Under the pieces are notes generated by a model, which ran no database searches, was not told where the DNA came from, and was given only the letters and a program-made list of their open reading frames with translations. Positions 16,932-26,783 of a stretch of 64,000 bases of DNA are shown piece by piece. The translations under genes were made by a program, and so were the position numbers. Positions within the stretch are counted from its first letter, which is position 1. The number at the start of each line of letters is the position of its first letter. The DNA is from ZC4RG29 sp964521255 (GTDB taxonomy: Bacteria > Bacteroidota > Bacteroidia > Cytophagales > Cyclobacteriaceae), in contig CAZFRM010000004.1 of assembly GCA_964521255.1 (NCBI GenBank), positions 62,001 to 126,000 on the forward strand, in the 5' to 3' direction.

Positions 16932-18125
16932 ATGAGCATAAGAGAGTCTGTTTCAGAGATATCTTTTGATGACACAAGCGTGGCATTTTCATATAAGTCC
17001 AACAGGGAGCTTCGGAAAGCGCACTTTATTTTTTCCATGGTAAAACATCCCGGGCTGGCATCCGTAGCTAAGCGATTGGTTAAAATAGCGCTAGCCTTCC
17101 ACCTTCCTGTACAGGGCCTGATTCGCAATACTGTATTCCAGCATTTTTGTGGGGGCGAAAGTATTGAATCAGCGGAAAGCACAATCCTTCATTTAGGAAA
17201 TTTCGGTGTAAGTACAATTTTAGACTATTCAGTGGAAGGCGAAAAGACAGAGGAGGGCTTTGAAGCCACTACCCGTGAGGTTTTACACACTATAGAAAAA
17301 GCACGAAACCGAAAGCAAATGCCTTTTTGTGTTTTCAAAGTTAGTGGTATAGCGGATGTGACTCTCCTGGAAAAAGTGCAAGGTGGCGGAGATGTCTCTG
17401 ATGACGAAGTGCTTGCCCTGGAAAAAGTAAGGGCCAGAATAGACAAAATTTGTTCGCGTGCATATGAGTATGATGTGCCGGTTTTAATAGATGCTGAAGA
17501 GACCTGGATACAAGATGTCATTGACACTTTTGCTTATGAAATGATGGAGCGATATAACAAAGAAAGTGCTATTGTTTATAATACATTTCAACTTTATCGC
17601 GTTTTAGGTGTGAAGAAATTGAGAGATGCATTTCATGCAGCAGCCATGCACAATTACTATCTGGGGGTGAAACTGGTGCGTGGTGCTTATATGGAGAAAG
17701 AACGAGAGAGAGCGGATCAATTGAGATATGACAGTCCTGTTTTTCCTGATAAGGAAGGTACCGACGATGCGTTTAATAAAGCCTTGTTGTTTTGCCTTGA
17801 TAATAAGCAACGAATATCAATGATGTGTGGGTCTCACAACGAGTATAGTAATTATTACCTTACTGTATTAATGGAGAAACATAATGTAATGCCTAATGAC
17901 AGACGCATATGGTTTGCACAGCTCTATGGAATGAGTGATAATATTTCATTTAATCTCGCTCGCGCCGGTTATAATGTGGCTAAGTATGTTCCGTATGGTC
18001 CATTGAAATCAGTAATGCCCTATTTGTTCAGAAGAGCAGACGAAAATACAAGTGTCTCCGGACAAAGCAGCCGTGAACTGGTATTGATTAAGAGAGAATT
18101 GCAACGCAGAAAAACAGCGCAATAA
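16932..18125 (+). CDS. Proline dehydrogenase
   Basis: 397 residues, a monofunctional, FAD-dependent TIM-barrel enzyme that oxidises proline to pyrroline-5-carboxylate. Seen: LVRGAYMEKERERA with the substrate-site Arg-Glu area, CGSHNEYSNYYLTVLMEKH, FAQLYGMSDNISFNLARAGY, YVPYGPLKSVMPYLFRRADEN with the typical YGP...RRxxEN motif. The pyrroline-5-carboxylate dehydrogenase is not in this window. The ATG at 16932 is chosen; another ATG at 16925 is in a different frame. Confidence 0.95.
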   Translation: MSIRESVSEISFDDTSVAFSYKSNRELRKAHFIFSMVKHPGLASVAKRLVKIALAFHLPVQGLIRNTVFQHFCGGESIESAESTILHLGNFGVSTILDYSVEGEKTEEGFEATTREVLHTIEKARNRKQMPFCVFKVSGIADVTLLEKVQGGGDVSDDEVLALEKVRARIDKICSRAYEYDVPVLIDAEETWIQDVIDTFAYEMMERYNKESAIVYNTFQLYRVLGVKKLRDAFHAAAMHNYYLGVKLVRGAYMEKERERADQLRYDSPVFPDKEGTDDAFNKALLFCLDNKQRISMMCGSHNEYSNYYLTVLMEKHNVMPNDRRIWFAQLYGMSDNISFNLARAGYNVAKYVPYGPLKSVMPYLFRRADENTSVSGQSSRELVLIKRELQRRKTAQ

Positions 18126-18198
18126 AAAATAAACATTCCAGAACTTATCTGATGAAAATTTTTACTGGTATCTGTCTTTATAGGTAAATAGTATTGTA

Positions 18199-20556
18199 AT
18201 GCCAGTAGGTATTAAGAGGAAGGTTTTCATTGGTGTTTTTTTAGCGGCGCTTGTGGCCTATTATTTTTCACTGCCGAAGAATCTTTTTACCGATCCGTAC
18301 TCAACTGTACTGGAAGACAAAGCCAGGCATTTATTAAGCGCTTCTATTGCTTCCGATGGACAGTGGAGATTTCCTCATACGAATCATGTTCCTGAAAAAT
18401 TTGCCGCTGCCCTGACAACCTTCGAAGATCAACGATTTTATTATCATCCGGGGGTGGATCCATTTTCATTAGGCCGCGCTGTTAAACAAAATATCATTGC
18501 AGGTCATGTGGTGAGTGGAGGAAGTACCATAAGCATGCAAGTAATAAGACTTTCAAGGCGCGATAAAGCAAGGACGATAGGGGAGAAATTAATTGAAATG
18601 ATCCTGGCTACACGATTAGAGATCCGGCATTCAAAAAAAGAAATCCTGAACCTGTATGCTTCTCATGCACCTTTTGGTGGAAACGTTGTGGGGCTTGAAG
18701 CGGCCTGTTGGCGATACTTCGGTCGTGATCCGGAAGAACTCTCGTGGGGTGAAGCAAGCATGTTGGCGGTTTTACCAAACGCTCCCTCCTTGATTCATCC
18801 TGGCAAGAACAGAAAACTACTTAAGGAAAAACGTGATAAGCTTTTAGATAAGCTTCTGCAGAAGGGTTTGTTAGATTCATTGGATTGTTCACTAGCGAAA
18901 GAAGAACCTATACCCGAAGCACCTAAATCCTTACCGCGTCATGCCCGTCATTTATTAATGCGTGCTTCAAAAGAAGGGCATGCCGGGACAAAACTGAAAA
19001 CAACGGTTGACCTGAATTTGCAATCGCGTGTCGAGCAGATTATTCAGGATCATCACGAGCGATTGCAGAGTAATCAAATTCATAACGCTGCGGCCGTAGT
19101 GCTTGATGTTGAAACGGGGGAGGTATTGGCTTATGTTGGAAACGTTGAAATTTCTCAAAATCATCATGGCGGTGATGTCGATATCATTACAGCGCCTCGC
19201 AGTACAGGAAGCATATTAAAGCCATTTTTATTTGCTGCTATGCTTGATGAAGGTAAGATCTTGCCTAGAACCTTATTGCCGGATGTTCCAACCATAGTTT
19301 CAGGATTTGCGCCACAAAATTTTTCACATGACTATGACGGAGCAGTTCATGCGAGCGCCGCATTGATTCGATCTTTAAATGTGCCTGCTGTTTATCTCCT
19401 GAAAGATTATCGATATGAAAAGTTTCACTCGCTGTTGAAACACATGGGAATGACAACCCTTACAAAATCTCCCGATCACTACGGACTCTCCCTTATTTTG
19501 GGTGGAGCGGAAGGAACGTTGTGGGAGCTTACAGGAATGTATGCCTCGATGGCTCGTACGCTCAATCATTATTTTGAACATCCCGGAAAAAACAAGTACA
19601 ATAAACAAGATTACTTTGCCCCTGCTTTTATACCGAATCAGAAAAAAGACAAAGGTTATATTGAAGAAAATTCATGGCTCAGCGCCGCATCGATCTTTCA
19701 AACATTTACCGTTTTAAAAGAAGTATACAGGCCAGGTGAGGAATCTGGTTGGCGCTATTTCAGCAGTTCAAAAAAGATTGCCTGGAAAACCGGAACCAGT
19801 TTTGGTCATCGTGACGCATGGGCTATTGGTGTAACGCCTGATTACGTTGTTGGTGTATGGGTGGGAAATGCTGATGGTGAAGGAAGACCTGGACTGACCG
19901 GTACAGATGCCGCAGCTCCCGTAATGTTTGATATTTTTTCACTTCTGCAGAGCAATCGCTGGTTTGAAAGACCTAAGCTGGAAATGAGAGAAGTCGTTGT
20001 TTGTTCAAAAAGTGGAATGCGCTTATCTGAGTTTTGTAATGAAACGGATACCACCTGGATTGTGAAAAGTGGCTTGCATACTTTGCCATGTCGTTACCAT
20101 AAGAGAGTTCATCTTTCACAAGATTTAAAATTCAGGGTGAACAGTAATTGTCAGTCGATTACTTCCATGCAGGATGTAAATTGGTTTGTACTTCCTCCCA
20201 TTCAGGAATATTATTTCCGATCAAAAAATATATCGTATAAAACCCTTCCTCCATTTCGTCAGGATTGTAAAGCTCCGTACAGTATTGCCAGAATGGAGTT
20301 GATTTATCCAAAAGTTGATTCTAAAATCTTTATTCCTAAAGAACTTGATGGAAGTGTAGGGAGCTCAATATTTGAGTTAGCGCATCGCGATCCAAATTCT
20401 GTTGTATACTGGCATGTGGATGGTTTATTCGTAGGAACAACCCACAGGAAACATCAAATGGCAATTAGATCCGGGCAGGGAAATCATCTCCTCACCCTGG
20501 TTGACAATGAAGGGGAGGTGCTCGAACGACCCTTTAAAGTCCTGTCCGAAATGTAA
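18199..20556 (+). CDS. pbpC: Penicillin-binding protein 1C
   Basis: 785 residues, a bifunctional murein synthase. N-terminal membrane anchor (about residues 8-24); transglycosylase domain with the catalytic Glu in TTFEDQRFYYHPGVDP and GGSTISMQ; transpeptidase domain with the nucleophile Ser in STGSILKPFLFA (SxxK), the SLN triad motif in LIRSLNVPAVY and KTGTSFGHRDAWAIG; then a C-terminal beta-domain of the BiPBP_C type (about 700-785). All are in place, so it should be active. It is placed 73 bases after the proline dehydrogenase gene and is not obviously linked to it in function. Confidence 0.95.
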   Translation: MPVGIKRKVFIGVFLAALVAYYFSLPKNLFTDPYSTVLEDKARHLLSASIASDGQWRFPHTNHVPEKFAAALTTFEDQRFYYHPGVDPFSLGRAVKQNIIAGHVVSGGSTISMQVIRLSRRDKARTIGEKLIEMILATRLEIRHSKKEILNLYASHAPFGGNVVGLEAACWRYFGRDPEELSWGEASMLAVLPNAPSLIHPGKNRKLLKEKRDKLLDKLLQKGLLDSLDCSLAKEEPIPEAPKSLPRHARHLLMRASKEGHAGTKLKTTVDLNLQSRVEQIIQDHHERLQSNQIHNAAAVVLDVETGEVLAYVGNVEISQNHHGGDVDIITAPRSTGSILKPFLFAAMLDEGKILPRTLLPDVPTIVSGFAPQNFSHDYDGAVHASAALIRSLNVPAVYLLKDYRYEKFHSLLKHMGMTTLTKSPDHYGLSLILGGAEGTLWELTGMYASMARTLNHYFEHPGKNKYNKQDYFAPAFIPNQKKDKGYIEENSWLSAASIFQTFTVLKEVYRPGEESGWRYFSSSKKIAWKTGTSFGHRDAWAIGVTPDYVVGVWVGNADGEGRPGLTGTDAAAPVMFDIFSLLQSNRWFERPKLEMREVVVCSKSGMRLSEFCNETDTTWIVKSGLHTLPCRYHKRVHLSQDLKFRVNSNCQSITSMQDVNWFVLPPIQEYYFRSKNISYKTLPPFRQDCKAPYSIARMELIYPKVDSKIFIPKELDGSVGSSIFELAHRDPNSVVYWHVDGLFVGTTHRKHQMAIRSGQGNHLLTLVDNEGEVLERPFKVLSEM

Positions 20557-20647
20557 CACCCTGTCAGGGAACGAATTAAGTTGAAATAATTCAATTCCTT
20601 TTCTATATTTGATGGTGTAATTAGCTGGTCACACTTAACTTAGTGCT

Positions 20648-21814
20648 ATGAGAACTCTCAAATTTTTTGCACTGGTGAGCATGGTTTTAGTTTTGTGCTC
20701 CTCAAGTCTTACTTATTCCAAGGCCCAACAACGACAATTGGGTTCCAAAAAATCAAATTATATCGTTGTTATCGGCGCTTTTGCCGTGCATCGTAATGCC
20801 ATCAACTTCACATCTCATGCAAAGGGAATGAAGTATGATGCACAATTTGAAATGGTTGGTAACCGAAATCTTTATTATGTATATGTTCTTGGTACCGATG
20901 ACCGAAGCCAGGCCATACGCGAAGCACAACGTCTTCGCGATGAAACAGAATTTAAAGATGCGTGGGTGTTTGGCGGAGAACCTGAAAGTAGCGGGGTTAG
21001 CGATATCAATCCTGACACAGAACAAAAATTTGAAACTGTTCCGGAAGAGTCCAGCTCATTATTGCCAACTGAAACAACTTCAGTGGAAGAGAAACCAGTT
21101 GCTGATGCTACGTTGGGTATGAACTTCATATTTAACTTATATCGGGCCGCAGATGGAAATAAGGTAGAAGGCGATGTTGATGTAATCGATCTTGACAGGG
21201 CACGTAAGTTAGCGTCTTACAAAGGAAATGAACCCGTGCGGATCAGTTCACCAAATAATAACTCAGGTGGAATATCCCTGGTATGCAATACTTTTGGATA
21301 TCGTAAAGTTCAACGGGATATAAATTATAAGAACCCGGAAGGAGAAGGAATAACAAAAGATTCTGACAACAATATTGTAGTTCCTTTTGAATTAGTGAGA
21401 CTGCAAAAAGGAGACATTGCCATTATGTATAATGTTTACTTCTACAAAGATGCTGGTGTAATGCGCCCGGAGTCTCGCTTCGAAGTGAATAGTCTCGTGG
21501 AGATGCTAAAGGAAAATCCAAAATATAAAATCAAAATTCACGGACATACCAATGGTGGTGCTCCCGGCAAAATTATTTCAATGGGCGCAAGCAAGAATTA
21601 CTTCTCCCTTAATGACACTAAAGAAGGATATGGATCGGCAAAAAAATTATCTCTTGAACGCGCTGACGTTATCCGTGAATACCTGACAAGTGAAGGTGTA
21701 GAATCAAATCGCATGCAGGTAAAAGCCTGGGGAGGTAAAAAACCTATCTTTGAAAAGATGAGCACGCGTGCCCAGGAGAATGTGCGGGTAGAAATAGAGA
21801 TTCTTGAAAATTAA
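20648..21814 (+). CDS. OmpA-family protein with N-terminal SPOR-like region
   Basis: 388 residues. Signal peptide about residues 1-27. Residues about 37-112 look like a SPOR-type repeat domain (YIVVIGAFAVHRNAINF, YYVYVLGTDDRSQAIREAQRL). The C-terminal part (about 260-388) is an OmpA-like peptidoglycan-binding domain with KIKIHGHTNGGAPGK, LERADVIREYLTSEGVE and AQENVRVEIEI. The domain carries a long insertion after the HGHTNG motif. It would be exported and bind cell wall in the periplasm or outer membrane. Related in type to the gliding-linked OmpA proteins of this phylum, but a specific role is not clear. Confidence 0.85.
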   Translation: MRTLKFFALVSMVLVLCSSSLTYSKAQQRQLGSKKSNYIVVIGAFAVHRNAINFTSHAKGMKYDAQFEMVGNRNLYYVYVLGTDDRSQAIREAQRLRDETEFKDAWVFGGEPESSGVSDINPDTEQKFETVPEESSSLLPTETTSVEEKPVADATLGMNFIFNLYRAADGNKVEGDVDVIDLDRARKLASYKGNEPVRISSPNNNSGGISLVCNTFGYRKVQRDINYKNPEGEGITKDSDNNIVVPFELVRLQKGDIAIMYNVYFYKDAGVMRPESRFEVNSLVEMLKENPKYKIKIHGHTNGGAPGKIISMGASKNYFSLNDTKEGYGSAKKLSLERADVIREYLTSEGVESNRMQVKAWGGKKPIFEKMSTRAQENVRVEIEILEN

Positions 21815-21828
21815 ATTCTGCTGTCCTT

Positions 21829-21972
21829 AGTATCATGTCATATTTGAGTTGATGGTTCATCCATCGCTTGCCCCTAGCCCGCCAGCTGGCGGGGAAACAG
21901 CGCGCAGGAATCCCCCTTTAGGGGCTAGGGGCTGCGTAGGAGACATGAAACTTTATTGTTGACACGACACTA
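21829..21972. repeat. Dispersed repeat B, copy 1, with nested insertion
   Basis: Imperfect terminal inverted repeats (TAGTATCATGTCA at the left, TGACACGACACTA at the right). The body matches the copy at 44135-44217, except that this copy has about 67 extra bases (about 21865-21931). The extra part holds a perfect 16-bp palindrome CCCGCCAGCTGGCGGG and outer inverted ends CCCCTAGCC ... GGCTAGGGG. It is thus a palindromic element inside another one. The right end overlaps the stop codon region of the CBS-type gene. Confidence 0.75.
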
Positions 21973-23340
21973 GGTTGACATTGCTTTTAGAATATCGTGT
22001 TGTGTTATTATGTGGACGCGTTCTCCCTCGTCGCGAACAAGGACAGCTTTATTTTCCCGGTTAACAAGAGATGACAATACATCCAATGTGCTGTCAGGAG
22101 CTACGAACACCATAGGCTTGTCCATCACTTCTCCCACTTTTTTGTTCTGAAGCTGCGGATCAAGAATAATTTTTTCAAGCAGGCTTGCAGAACTTATACT
22201 ACCCACAAACTGTCCGTTGTCAGTAACCGGTATCTGGTCAATTCCTTCTCTGTTAAGAATAAGAATAGCTTCGCTTACTTGTGAATTTTTTGAAACGGTA
22301 AACAAGCTATTGCTTCCATTTTTTGAAGCGATAATGTCGCGGGCTGTATCAAAGGTTCTAATATCAAGGAAACCGTGATCCTTCATCCATTGATCATTGT
22401 AAACTTTTGCCAGATAGCGTGTGCCATGGTCCGGAAGGAGGATAACCATAACATCTCCATCCTTTAGATTTTCCTGTGCATATTCCAATGCTCCGTGTAA
22501 AGCGGAGCCACTAGACCATCCGACAAAAAGACCTTCTTCCTTAGCCAATTTACGGGTCATTATTGCACCGTCCTTATCTGTAACTTTTATGAATTTGTCA
22601 ATGATTTCGAAGTCAACATTTTTTGGTAAGATGTCTTCACCAAAGCCTTCTGTCAAGTAAGGATAGATTTCATTTTCATCAAATAGCCCTGTCTCTTTGT
22701 ATTTCTTGAAGACAGAGCCATAGGTATCAATACCAACAGCAATAATCGATGGGTTCTGCTCTTTCAAAAATCTTGCTGTTCCGCACATGGAACCACCCGT
22801 TCCGACTGTAGCTACATAATGAGTGATCTTCCCTTCAGTTTGCTTCCATATTTCTGGCCCTGTCGTTTCATAGTGGGCTGCAGTATTGGAAAGATTATCG
22901 TATTGATTGGGATAAAAAGAATTTGGAATTTCTTTATTTAATTTTCGTGCAATAGAATAATAAGATCGTGGATCATCCGGGTCTACATTGGTTGGACAAA
23001 CAACAACCTCTGCACCGACAGCTTTTAAAATATTTATTTTCTCTTGTGATTGTTTGTCGGCCATTGTGAAAATGCACTTGTAGCCCTTTGCGACAGCAGC
23101 GAGTGCAAGGCCCATTCCGGTATTTCCGGAAGTTCCTTCAATGATTGTTCCGCCAGGTTTTAACAGTCCCGCTTTTTCTGCATCCTCCACCATTTTAATA
23201 GCCATCCGGTCTTTCATCGAATTGCCAGGATTAAAATATTCAACCTTTGCGAGAAGCGTTCCTTTTATTCCGCGGTTCAATTTATTGAGCCTGATTAAAG
23301 GTGTATTTCCAATCGTTTCGATTATTGAATTATAAATCAT
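21970..23340 (-). CDS. Pyridoxal-phosphate enzyme with CBS domains (cystathionine beta-synthase/cysteine synthase type)
   Basis: 456 residues. The N-terminal PLP fold-II domain (about 1-320) has the lysine in NPGNSMKDRMAIKM, the phosphate-cradle motif EGTSGNTGMGLALAA and the GTGGSMCGTARFLKE loop. The C-terminal region (about 335-456) is a pair of CBS modules that may bind adenosyl compounds. The layout equals that of eukaryote-like cystathionine beta-synthase without the haem domain; it forms cystathionine from serine and homocysteine, or cysteine from O-acetylserine. It connects to the sulfur genes in the last 15 kb, although not physically close. Confidence 0.9.
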   Translation of the reverse strand: MIYNSIIETIGNTPLIRLNKLNRGIKGTLLAKVEYFNPGNSMKDRMAIKMVEDAEKAGLLKPGGTIIEGTSGNTGMGLALAAVAKGYKCIFTMADKQSQEKINILKAVGAEVVVCPTNVDPDDPRSYYSIARKLNKEIPNSFYPNQYDNLSNTAAHYETTGPEIWKQTEGKITHYVATVGTGGSMCGTARFLKEQNPSIIAVGIDTYGSVFKKYKETGLFDENEIYPYLTEGFGEDILPKNVDFEIIDKFIKVTDKDGAIMTRKLAKEEGLFVGWSSGSALHGALEYAQENLKDGDVMVILLPDHGTRYLAKVYNDQWMKDHGFLDIRTFDTARDIIASKNGSNSLFTVSKNSQVSEAILILNREGIDQIPVTDNGQFVGSISSASLLEKIILDPQLQNKKVGEVMDKPMVFVAPDSTLDVLSSLVNRENKAVLVRDEGERVHIITQHDILKAMST

Positions 23341-23437
23341 TGAAATGATAATTAGCGTTGCCCTTGCAAGTTAGCAAAATACGTAATGCTTAAACGTAGA
23401 ATAGCTAAAGGTAAGTTCCGTTTTTTTTAAGTGAGTT

Positions 23438-24370
23438 TTACGCTTTCCCTGCAACACCTGCCAGCAAATAAAGAACAGCCATGCGCACGGCAAGACCATT
23501 TTCCACTTGATCAAGTATAATGGAATGCTGCGAGTCTGCAACATCGCTGCTTAGTTCCACGCCACGGTTTATCGGCCCGGGATGCATAATTACAATTTGC
23601 TTTTTCAGACTGTCAAGAAGTCGTTTGTTAATTCCATAGTAGAGCGAATATTCACGTAAGGAAGGGAAGTATTTTATTTGCTGGCGCTCTAACTGAATGC
23701 GTAATACATTTGCAACATCACACCATTGAAGGGCTTTGGTAACATCAAACTCAACCGTAACGCCGAGCTCGCCGATGAATTTCGGCAGAAGTGTAGGTGG
23801 TCCGCAAACCATTACTTCGGCGCCAAGTTTTTTCAAAGCGAAAATATTTGATAATGCAACGCGTGAATGAAGAATGTCTCCAATGATAGCTACTTTTTTT
23901 CCGGCAACACCACCGAGTTTTTCACGAATGGAGAATGTATCAAGCAAAGCTTGTGTGGGGTGTTCATGTGTACCATCACCGGCGTTGACAATGTTGGCAT
24001 TAATGTGGCGGGCCAGAAAATGTGGCGCACCAACACTTGAATGCCGCATTACGACCATGTCAACTTTCATGGCCAGGATGTTATTAACGGTATCTAAAAG
24101 TGTTTCTCCTTTCTTGACAGAGCTTGTAGAAGCTGAAAAGTTTACAACGTCTGCGGAGAGCCTTTTCTCGGCCAGTTCAAATGATAAGCGTGTGCGTGTG
24201 GAGTTTTCGAAAAATATGTTGGCGATGGTTACATCTCTTAACGATGGAACTTTTTTTATGGGCCGGTTTATAACTTCCTTGAAATTATCAGCGGTTTCAA
24301 AAATAAGCTCTATGTCTTTTTCTGTAAGGTCTTTGATGCCGAGCAGATGTTTTTGACTTAGTTTAGACAT
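23438..24370 (-). CDS. pyrB: Aspartate carbamoyltransferase catalytic subunit
   Basis: 310 residues, full length for the catalytic chain. Carbamoyl phosphate site FFENSTRTRLSFELAEKRL, MRHSS, HPTQALLDTFSIREK and the C-terminal MHPGPINRGVELSSDV are all present. No regulatory pyrI chain is near. It is 4 bases downstream of pyrR, in the common pyrR-pyrB arrangement, in which PyrR controls the transcript or acts as uracil phosphoribosyltransferase. Confidence 0.96.
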   Translation of the reverse strand: MSKLSQKHLLGIKDLTEKDIELIFETADNFKEVINRPIKKVPSLRDVTIANIFFENSTRTRLSFELAEKRLSADVVNFSASTSSVKKGETLLDTVNNILAMKVDMVVMRHSSVGAPHFLARHINANIVNAGDGTHEHPTQALLDTFSIREKLGGVAGKKVAIIGDILHSRVALSNIFALKKLGAEVMVCGPPTLLPKFIGELGVTVEFDVTKALQWCDVANVLRIQLERQQIKYFPSLREYSLYYGINKRLLDSLKKQIVIMHPGPINRGVELSSDVADSQHSIILDQVENGLAVRMAVLYLLAGVAGKA

Positions 24371-24374
24371 AGGT

Positions 24375-24923
24375 TCAAAGCTTATTTATCAACCAGATTT
24401 TATTTTGTTTATGGCCCTGAGCTTGTAATTCAACCAACACTCTTTGCGATGGAAGAGTATTTACAACTTTACCGATATAATCTGCAGCGATCGGCAAATC
24501 ACGATTATACTTTCTGTCAATGAGAACAAGTAATTCAACTTTAGCAGGGCGGCCAAAGGCAATCATGGCATCCAATGCGGCACGAATGGTTCGGCCGGTA
24601 AACAAAACGTCATCAACCAATACCACTTTTTTCCCTTCTATTACAAAAGGCACGCGGGTCTCACTTGCCTTTATCGGTATTTCTCTTCTTCTAAAATCGT
24701 CACGGAAAAACGTTGTATCCAAATAACCAAAGGGAATTGTTTTTTTAGTTCCTGATTCCAGTTTTCTATGAATCTCTTCGGCCAGGAAAATTCCCCTGGG
24801 TTGCATTCCAAGAATTACCGTCTCGGAAAAATCGTTGTGATTTTCAATTAATTGCTGGCAAAGGCGGTTGATGGTAATGTCAAGAAGGTCCGAGTCGAGG
24901 ATGAGTTTCTTTCGTAAAGTCAC
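24375..24923 (-). CDS. pyrR: Bifunctional PyrR regulator/uracil phosphoribosyltransferase
   Basis: 182 residues when begun at GTG 24923 (VTLRKKLILDSDLLD). A longer frame from ATG 24986 would add 21 residues that are encoded largely by repeat C and have no counterpart in the family, so the GTG is preferred. The PRPP-binding motif VVLVDDVLFTGRTIRAALDAM is close to the consensus, and the GIxxxGxxLA-type loop is in MQPRGIFLAEEIHRKL. It precedes pyrB by 4 bases. The promoter region is occupied by repeat C (24944-25133), whose left end is 21 bases before the start. Confidence 0.93.
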   Translation of the reverse strand: MTLRKKLILDSDLLDITINRLCQQLIENHNDFSETVILGMQPRGIFLAEEIHRKLESGTKKTIPFGYLDTTFFRDDFRRREIPIKASETRVPFVIEGKKVVLVDDVLFTGRTIRAALDAMIAFGRPAKVELLVLIDRKYNRDLPIAADYIGKVVNTLPSQRVLVELQAQGHKQNKIWLINKL

Positions 24924-24943
24924 GATGGCAAATATAAATAAGT

Positions 24944-25133
24944 TATTAATGAGAGCATCATTTACTAATATAAAACATTTTATCAACGGATATTAACCAA
25001 TGTTGAAAAGTAGGCAATAGGCAATCGCAGTAGGCAAAATTGCCTATTGCCATTTGCTTACTGCCATTTTTTTCGTTTGTATCATAGATTTTTGAATGAA
25101 CTAAGTGGCACTGAATCACTAAACGATTAATAA
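24944..25133. repeat. 190-bp repeat C, copy 1
   Basis: Near-identical to 33633-33822, with only scattered changes and a few single-base indels. It holds a perfect 13-bp inverted repeat (25013-25025 with 25039-25051, GGCAATAGGCAAT/ATTGCCTATTGCC) and a second overlapping, imperfect one (GCAGTAGGCAAA with TTTGCTTACTGC), so two exclusive hairpins are possible. It lies upstream of pyrR in the same gap as the promoter. Confidence 0.85.
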
Positions 25134-25232
25134 TCGTTATTCGTTAATAAGTTATTGGGATTAATACTGCCTAAATCTTAAAAAATAACAGGGTAGTTTT
25201 AATCCAGTTGACTCACATGCAAATAGATCGGG

Positions 25233-26783
25233 TTAGGGTTGTGGAGTTCCCTCTCCGTAACCAACTTTGTTGATGAAGAAAACGCGTCTCTTCGGCAGAG
25301 GCTGGTTAATATTTAAAATATTCTGAGTTCCGTAAGCATAGAAATATTCATCGTACCAATAGTCAAGCCTTCGGGGTTCTTTTCCATCTTTTGCAACCAG
25401 ATCGTCTTCATAAAGCGTACGGATTGGATCAACAGATTTTCCTTCCAAAACCCTATCTCCCTGGATAATTTTCGTGCGGATTTCATTTTCAAATAAATAC
25501 AATAAAACAATTTTGTCATCCTTCATCTCCAGCTTTACATATTGCTCAAGGGTATATGTTTTAATGTCATTGATTTCGAAACTATTGTCCCAGAGAAGTT
25601 CACCATCCTTATCAAAACCTATTATGACTGCGTGCGTGTAACGGTACCCGTCAAAAACCTGATCGCCACGGACCATTGATGATGAGGCAATATTGTATGG
25701 ACTGAAGAAGCCTCCATAGGTTGATCTGCTTATGGATTTATATTGCGGATAAAAAGCTTCCCCTAATAATAAATACTGGTTGTCATTGTTAACTACTTCA
25801 TGAACGAGAAATCGATAATTGAACTTTGTTTTTTTTCCTTTTACTTTTCTTCTTTCAATGCGCTCCATTATACGGTTGGTTCGCTTTGCTTTCATGTAGT
25901 TGAAGAAATTTTTCAGATCGCCATAATTGTAATAGCGCAGTTGCTGAATGCCATTGGGGTCAATGGTGGCAATGAAGAGGCCACGCGAGTATTCTCCATA
26001 GCGGTTACCATAAACGCCGGCAACAATTTGCATGTCGTTAAATGTTTTGATAGATCGCCCAAAAATTAAACTTTTATTTCCTTCAGGTTTAAGAGCGTAA
26101 TTTTCAATCAGGGTTCCATCAGCCATGTAACTCTTGATCCATAGCGTTCTTTGTTTTTCAATATTATAAGCACTGATCAATAATTGAAACGTGCCGTTAT
26201 CATACGTTTTAATTTGTGTGAGTTCACCTTCTTCATTAAAAATCCCAGGGAGAACCTTTGATTGAAGGGTTGTCAGACTGAAATAAAGAACAAGAGGAAC
26301 TCTGTTAAAATAACCTCCAATGAGAACCGCATCGTTAGTAACCTGAAATTCTGTAGGATTAAAACGAATAAAACTTTTGATGCTGTACTGGCTGTAGTTT
26401 CCACTGCTTTGATTCACCTGGAATAGCTCAAAGTTTTTAGAATTATTATATCGGAGAAGAAAATAGGCATATTCTTTTTCAACTTTTCTTCCGACGGAAA
26501 CAAGATTTTTATCGACCACTATTGTACCCTGCCAGGTAATGCTAAACGCAGTATCAATACGGATCAGATCTATTAAACCGCTTTCTGGTATTATCAGGTG
26601 ACGATGTAAGAAAAGTCCCTCTTCGCCTCCTGTAACTTCATAAGTCGGTTCATTATCTTTTAAAGCAACTTCAAAACGGCGGGGCTGCTGAACCTGGGCA
26701 TGTAAGGAGTGGACTAAAATAATTGACCCCAATATCCATTTCAGTCGACTACTTAACCTCAACCTTGTTGATGTAGAAAACAT
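25233..26783 (-). CDS. Secreted protein, paralog of the upstream gene
   Basis: About 516 residues from ATG 26783. A signal peptide (RLKWILGSIILVHSLHAQ) precedes a long beta-rich region with repeated IIGFDKDGELLWDNSF, LLISAYNIEKQRTLW type strands, compatible with a beta-propeller. It is a paralog of the gene at 26749-28347: both share the same signal peptide placement, a FDxxGxxxWDxxxxxxxIKxxxLEQ motif near residue 400 and a similar C-terminal ending in xxxVFFINKV. The upstream ATG at 26879 would give an odd cytoplasmic-looking leader. It overlaps the previous gene by 35 bases. Function is unknown. Confidence 0.65.
   Translation of the reverse strand: MFSTSTRLRLSSRLKWILGSIILVHSLHAQVQQPRRFEVALKDNEPTYEVTGGEEGLFLHRHLIIPESGLIDLIRIDTAFSITWQGTIVVDKNLVSVGRKVEKEYAYFLLRYNNSKNFELFQVNQSSGNYSQYSIKSFIRFNPTEFQVTNDAVLIGGYFNRVPLVLYFSLTTLQSKVLPGIFNEEGELTQIKTYDNGTFQLLISAYNIEKQRTLWIKSYMADGTLIENYALKPEGNKSLIFGRSIKTFNDMQIVAGVYGNRYGEYSRGLFIATIDPNGIQQLRYYNYGDLKNFFNYMKAKRTNRIMERIERRKVKGKKTKFNYRFLVHEVVNNDNQYLLLGEAFYPQYKSISRSTYGGFFSPYNIASSSMVRGDQVFDGYRYTHAVIIGFDKDGELLWDNSFEINDIKTYTLEQYVKLEMKDDKIVLLYLFENEIRTKIIQGDRVLEGKSVDPIRTLYEDDLVAKDGKEPRRLDYWYDEYFYAYGTQNILNINQPLPKRRVFFINKVGYGEGTPQP

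Noticed and set aside
24924..24986. 21-residue N-terminal extension of PyrR
   Set aside because: It is encoded largely by repeat C and by sequence not seen in the PyrR family; the GTG at 24923 gives the normal length.
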